Source of the DNA: CAXXHQ01 sp963665265
GTDB taxonomy: Bacteria > Planctomycetota > Planctomycetia > Pirellulales > Thermoguttaceae
Reading direction: 5' to 3'
NCBI GenBank assembly: GCA_963665265.2
Contig: OY762224.2
Span: 310,001-374,000 of the forward strand
Length of the DNA: 64,000 bases
Shown here: in pieces, positions 63,265 to 64,000 of the stretch
How the letters are laid out: the number at the start of each line of letters is the position of its first letter
Numbering within the stretch: position 1 is the first letter of the stretch
Position numbers and translations under genes: made by a program
The notes under the pieces: generated by a model
Databases searched by the model: none
The model's input: the letters and a program-made list of their open reading frames with translations, nothing else
Told to the model about the DNA's origin: nothing

Positions 63265-64000
63265 ATGCCGCGACTCACGCTCCGCCGTCTATTACTTACC
63301 GCATTGGCCGCCTCTTTTGTCTCAAGCGCATCGGGCGCCTTTGCGACCGATTACGTCTGGATCGCTTCGAACAGCGATTGGGCTTCGACCGCTTCCTGGG
63401 GCTCGACCGCCCTGCCGACCATCGCCGACACGGCAACAATATCGAACGGCGGCGTAGCCTATATTTCAAGTGCCGGCTCGGCCGGGACGGTCACCCTCGG
63501 CTCCGCCGCCGCCGAGTCCGGTCAAATCCAGCTTACGACCGGTTCGCTCACCGCCTACTCCGAAATCGTCGGTAAAAGCGGAACGGGCCTCTTCATCCAA
63601 TCCGGCGGAACGAACTCGCTTACTTCTTCCGGACTCGTCCTCGGCGAACAGATCGGCGCACGCGGCGAATACCGGCTCACCGGCGTCGGCACTCTCGCAT
63701 CCACAGCTTACGTCAAAGTCGGAAACTACGGCTCCGGTTATTTCACTCAATCCGACGGCCTGTGCAACCTCTCCGCTACGCACCTGTACCTCGCATACAA
63801 TCAAAATTCCTACGGCGAATACTCCCTCAGCGGAACCGCTTCGTTGAAAACGACTCGAACCTGCGTGGGATATAACGGCACGGCCGTCTTTAACCAGACG
63901 GGCGGAACGCATGTCGTTAGCGATTCCCTGTTCCTCGGCTATAACGCCGGATCGACGGGAAGCTATTCGCTAAACGGCTCCGCCACTCTGCAAACAAAAG
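63265..64000 (+). CDS. PEP-CTERM-type beta-repeat surface protein 6 (partial, runs off the window)
   Basis: The frame is open from the ATG at 63265 (GGGGAAG nine bases upstream) to the right edge, 245 codons. It starts with a signal peptide ('MPRLTLRRLLLTALAASFVS'... 'SGAFA'), then 'TDYVWIASNSDWASTASWGS', the same N-terminal motif as proteins 1-3, and solenoid units such as 'GKSGTGLFIQSGGTN', 'GNYGSGYFTQSDG' and 'GYNGTAVFNQTGGTH'. The PEP-CTERM tail is not visible, so that part is inferred from the close likeness to proteins 1 and 3. Confidence 0.85.
   Translation, partial: MPRLTLRRLLLTALAASFVSSASGAFATDYVWIASNSDWASTASWGSTALPTIADTATISNGGVAYISSAGSAGTVTLGSAAAESGQIQLTTGSLTAYSEIVGKSGTGLFIQSGGTNSLTSSGLVLGEQIGARGEYRLTGVGTLASTAYVKVGNYGSGYFTQSDGLCNLSATHLYLAYNQNSYGEYSLSGTASLKTTRTCVGYNGTAVFNQTGGTHVVSDSLFLGYNAGSTGSYSLNGSATLQTK

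Noticed and set aside
1..64000. tRNA or rRNA genes
   Set aside because: Scanned by eye for cloverleaf-type arms and conserved rRNA segments in the gaps; none found. A covariance search would be decisive.

Overview
The window looks like a chromosomal segment of a planctomycete (Planctomycetota; a verrucomicrobial origin is less likely but not excluded). The pointers are the GC-rich coding sequence, six very large exported beta-repeat proteins with PEP-CTERM sorting tails, a GAP1/GTPase operon, many short palindromic repeats scattered between genes, long PstC/PstA permeases, and a GxxExxY protein. No rRNA, tRNA, CRISPR array, prophage or transposase was recognised.

Layout. (1) 0.4-4.9 kb: four co-directional genes (coiled-coil protein, membrane-anchored FGE/SUMF-like protein, zinc-ribbon GTPase, GAP1 protein) that resemble the GTPase-centred conflict systems; this is the most unusual functional module here. 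(2) 5.1-9.2 kb, minus strand: lutA, a YqhD-type alcohol dehydrogenase, lutB and lutC (lactate/2-hydroxyacid and aldehyde metabolism). (3) 9.4-11.9 kb: an exported planctomycete-type protein and MutY. (4) 11.9-21.2 kb: an accessory-looking stretch with long repeat-filled gaps, a radical SAM (SPL-like) gene coupled to an unknown gene, an LRR-thioredoxin fusion, small membrane proteins, a SMI1/KNR4-like gene, a DUF4190-like gene and a GxxExxY gene bracketed by inverted repeats. (5) 21.2-24.6 kb, minus strand: trpC, purH and a TPR protein. (6) 25.1-32.7 kb: three tandem chemoreceptor genes whose cytoplasmic halves are almost identical in DNA, each followed by the same type of terminator. (7) 33.0-41.5 kb: pstS-pstC-pstA-pstB-phoB-phoR, behind an 11-bp-periodic Pho-box-like array; no phoU is seen. 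(8) 41.6-56.6 kb: five giant PEP-CTERM beta-solenoid proteins (three plus, two minus) with pyrE in the middle. (9) 57.8-61.7 kb: etfB, etfA and an acyl-CoA dehydrogenase. (10) 62.1-63.0 kb: fabI, followed by a sixth PEP-CTERM-type gene that runs off the window.

How it fits together. The pst-pho block is a self-contained phosphate sensing and uptake unit. The etf/acyl-CoA dehydrogenase block supplies electrons from acyl-CoA oxidation, while fabI serves fatty acid synthesis. The lut block oxidises 2-hydroxyacids. The PEP-CTERM proteins are predicted to be exported and processed by an exosortase that lies outside the window. Four of the five complete ones share a pre-tail module with a 'LVQD(T/S)LILGG' core that looks like a distinct structural or sorting unit. 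All functional names rest on reading motifs by eye; no database search was run.
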